Assembly: GCF_036373705.1 (NCBI RefSeq)
Contig: NC_089852.1
Coordinates: 32,439,707-32,503,706, forward strand
DNA from: Amia ocellicauda
Taxonomy: Eukaryota > Chordata > Actinopteri > Amiiformes > Amiidae
DNA: 64,000 bases
Reading direction: 5' to 3'
Positions 63,836-64,000 of the stretch are shown piece after piece; position 1 is the stretch's first letter, and the number at the start of each line of letters is the position of its first letter. Below the pieces are notes generated by a model. That model did no database searches. It saw only the letters and a list, made by a program, of their open reading frames with translations, and had not been told where the DNA came from. Position numbers and translations under genes: made by a program.

Positions 63836-64000
63836 TCACCTACTGTTGTCCCAACCAGACTTTCACTTATTTATTTAGATGTGTGCACTTATTCTTCTTT
63901 AACTTCCTTATATGTTTACTTTTCCTTTGGTATTATTGGTTTATTGAAGCAAGAGAGAAGCGATTGGATATCCGGGGTGCAGCAAGCTCCTGACCGACAT
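63836..64000. other. no gene; window edge
   Basis: AT-rich sequence after the LINE fragment; nothing recognised before the window ends. Confidence 0.4.

Overview
The window looks like nuclear DNA of a ray-finned fish. The evidence is a cluster of single-exon fish-type odorant receptor genes, Tc1/mariner elements, DIRS tyrosine-recombinase retrotransposons, a CR1/L2-group LINE whose 3' end carries the repeated TTCTTATG motif, sushi-type Ty3/gypsy LTRs and many AT-rich microsatellites. The mixture would suit an early-branching lineage such as a gar, bowfin, sturgeon or elopomorph, but the species cannot be fixed by reading. There are no bacterial operons, CRISPR arrays or rRNA genes. Apart from transposases and retroelement proteins, the only host genes I can support are four odorant receptors.

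Layout. 1-2.3 kb: 3' part of a decayed endogenous retrovirus (integrase, env, start of its 3' LTR). 2.34-3.75 kb: a broken DD34E Tc1 element with a long hairpin. 4.7-5.2 kb: a solo gypsy LTR with target duplication. 7.2-8.1 kb: intact receptor A1 (+). 9.8-11.1 kb: first full-length DD36E transposon. 11.2-13.0 kb: LTR fragments and an inverted pair of minisatellite arrays. 14.1-14.9 kb: a Polinton/adintovirus-like family B DNA polymerase fragment. 15.0-16.7 kb: a solo LTR (-). 18.15-19.09 kb: intact receptor B1 (+). 19.5-23.4 kb: Tc1/DIRS/MITE/LTR fragments. 23.6-24.6 kb: receptor pseudogene B2 (-). 25.0-25.8 kb: complete solo LTR of the retrovirus seen at 1-2.3 kb, with a GGAAT target duplication. 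26.8-28.8 kb: LINE. 29.8-34.2 kb: LTR element with gag and protease but no visible reverse transcriptase or integrase. 35.2-36.4 kb: second DD36E copy. 39.6-41.0 kb: gypsy LTR plus gag. 42.2-42.9 kb: DIRS termini. 43.1-44.2 kb: third DD36E copy, lacking one end and bracketed by a 43-bp inverted repeat. 44.4-45.4 kb: intact receptor A2 (-). 46-52 kb: mostly gene-free with LTR, hAT and DNA-transposon remnants. 52.6-63.4 kb: nested DIRS, Tc1 and gypsy elements. 63.6-63.8 kb: another LINE fragment.

The receptors read A(+), B(+), psi-B(-), A(-), an inverted arrangement of two subtypes. Each would sit in the membrane of olfactory neurons and signal through a G protein. The rest of the window is selfish DNA that has separated and sometimes rearranged these genes. 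The most noteworthy items are three intact DD36E (Incomer-like) transposases differing at only about 6-12 residues, the inverted-repeat rearrangement around one of them, the DNA polymerase B fragment, and the gag-protease-only LTR element. I did not find a convincing new multi-gene system.
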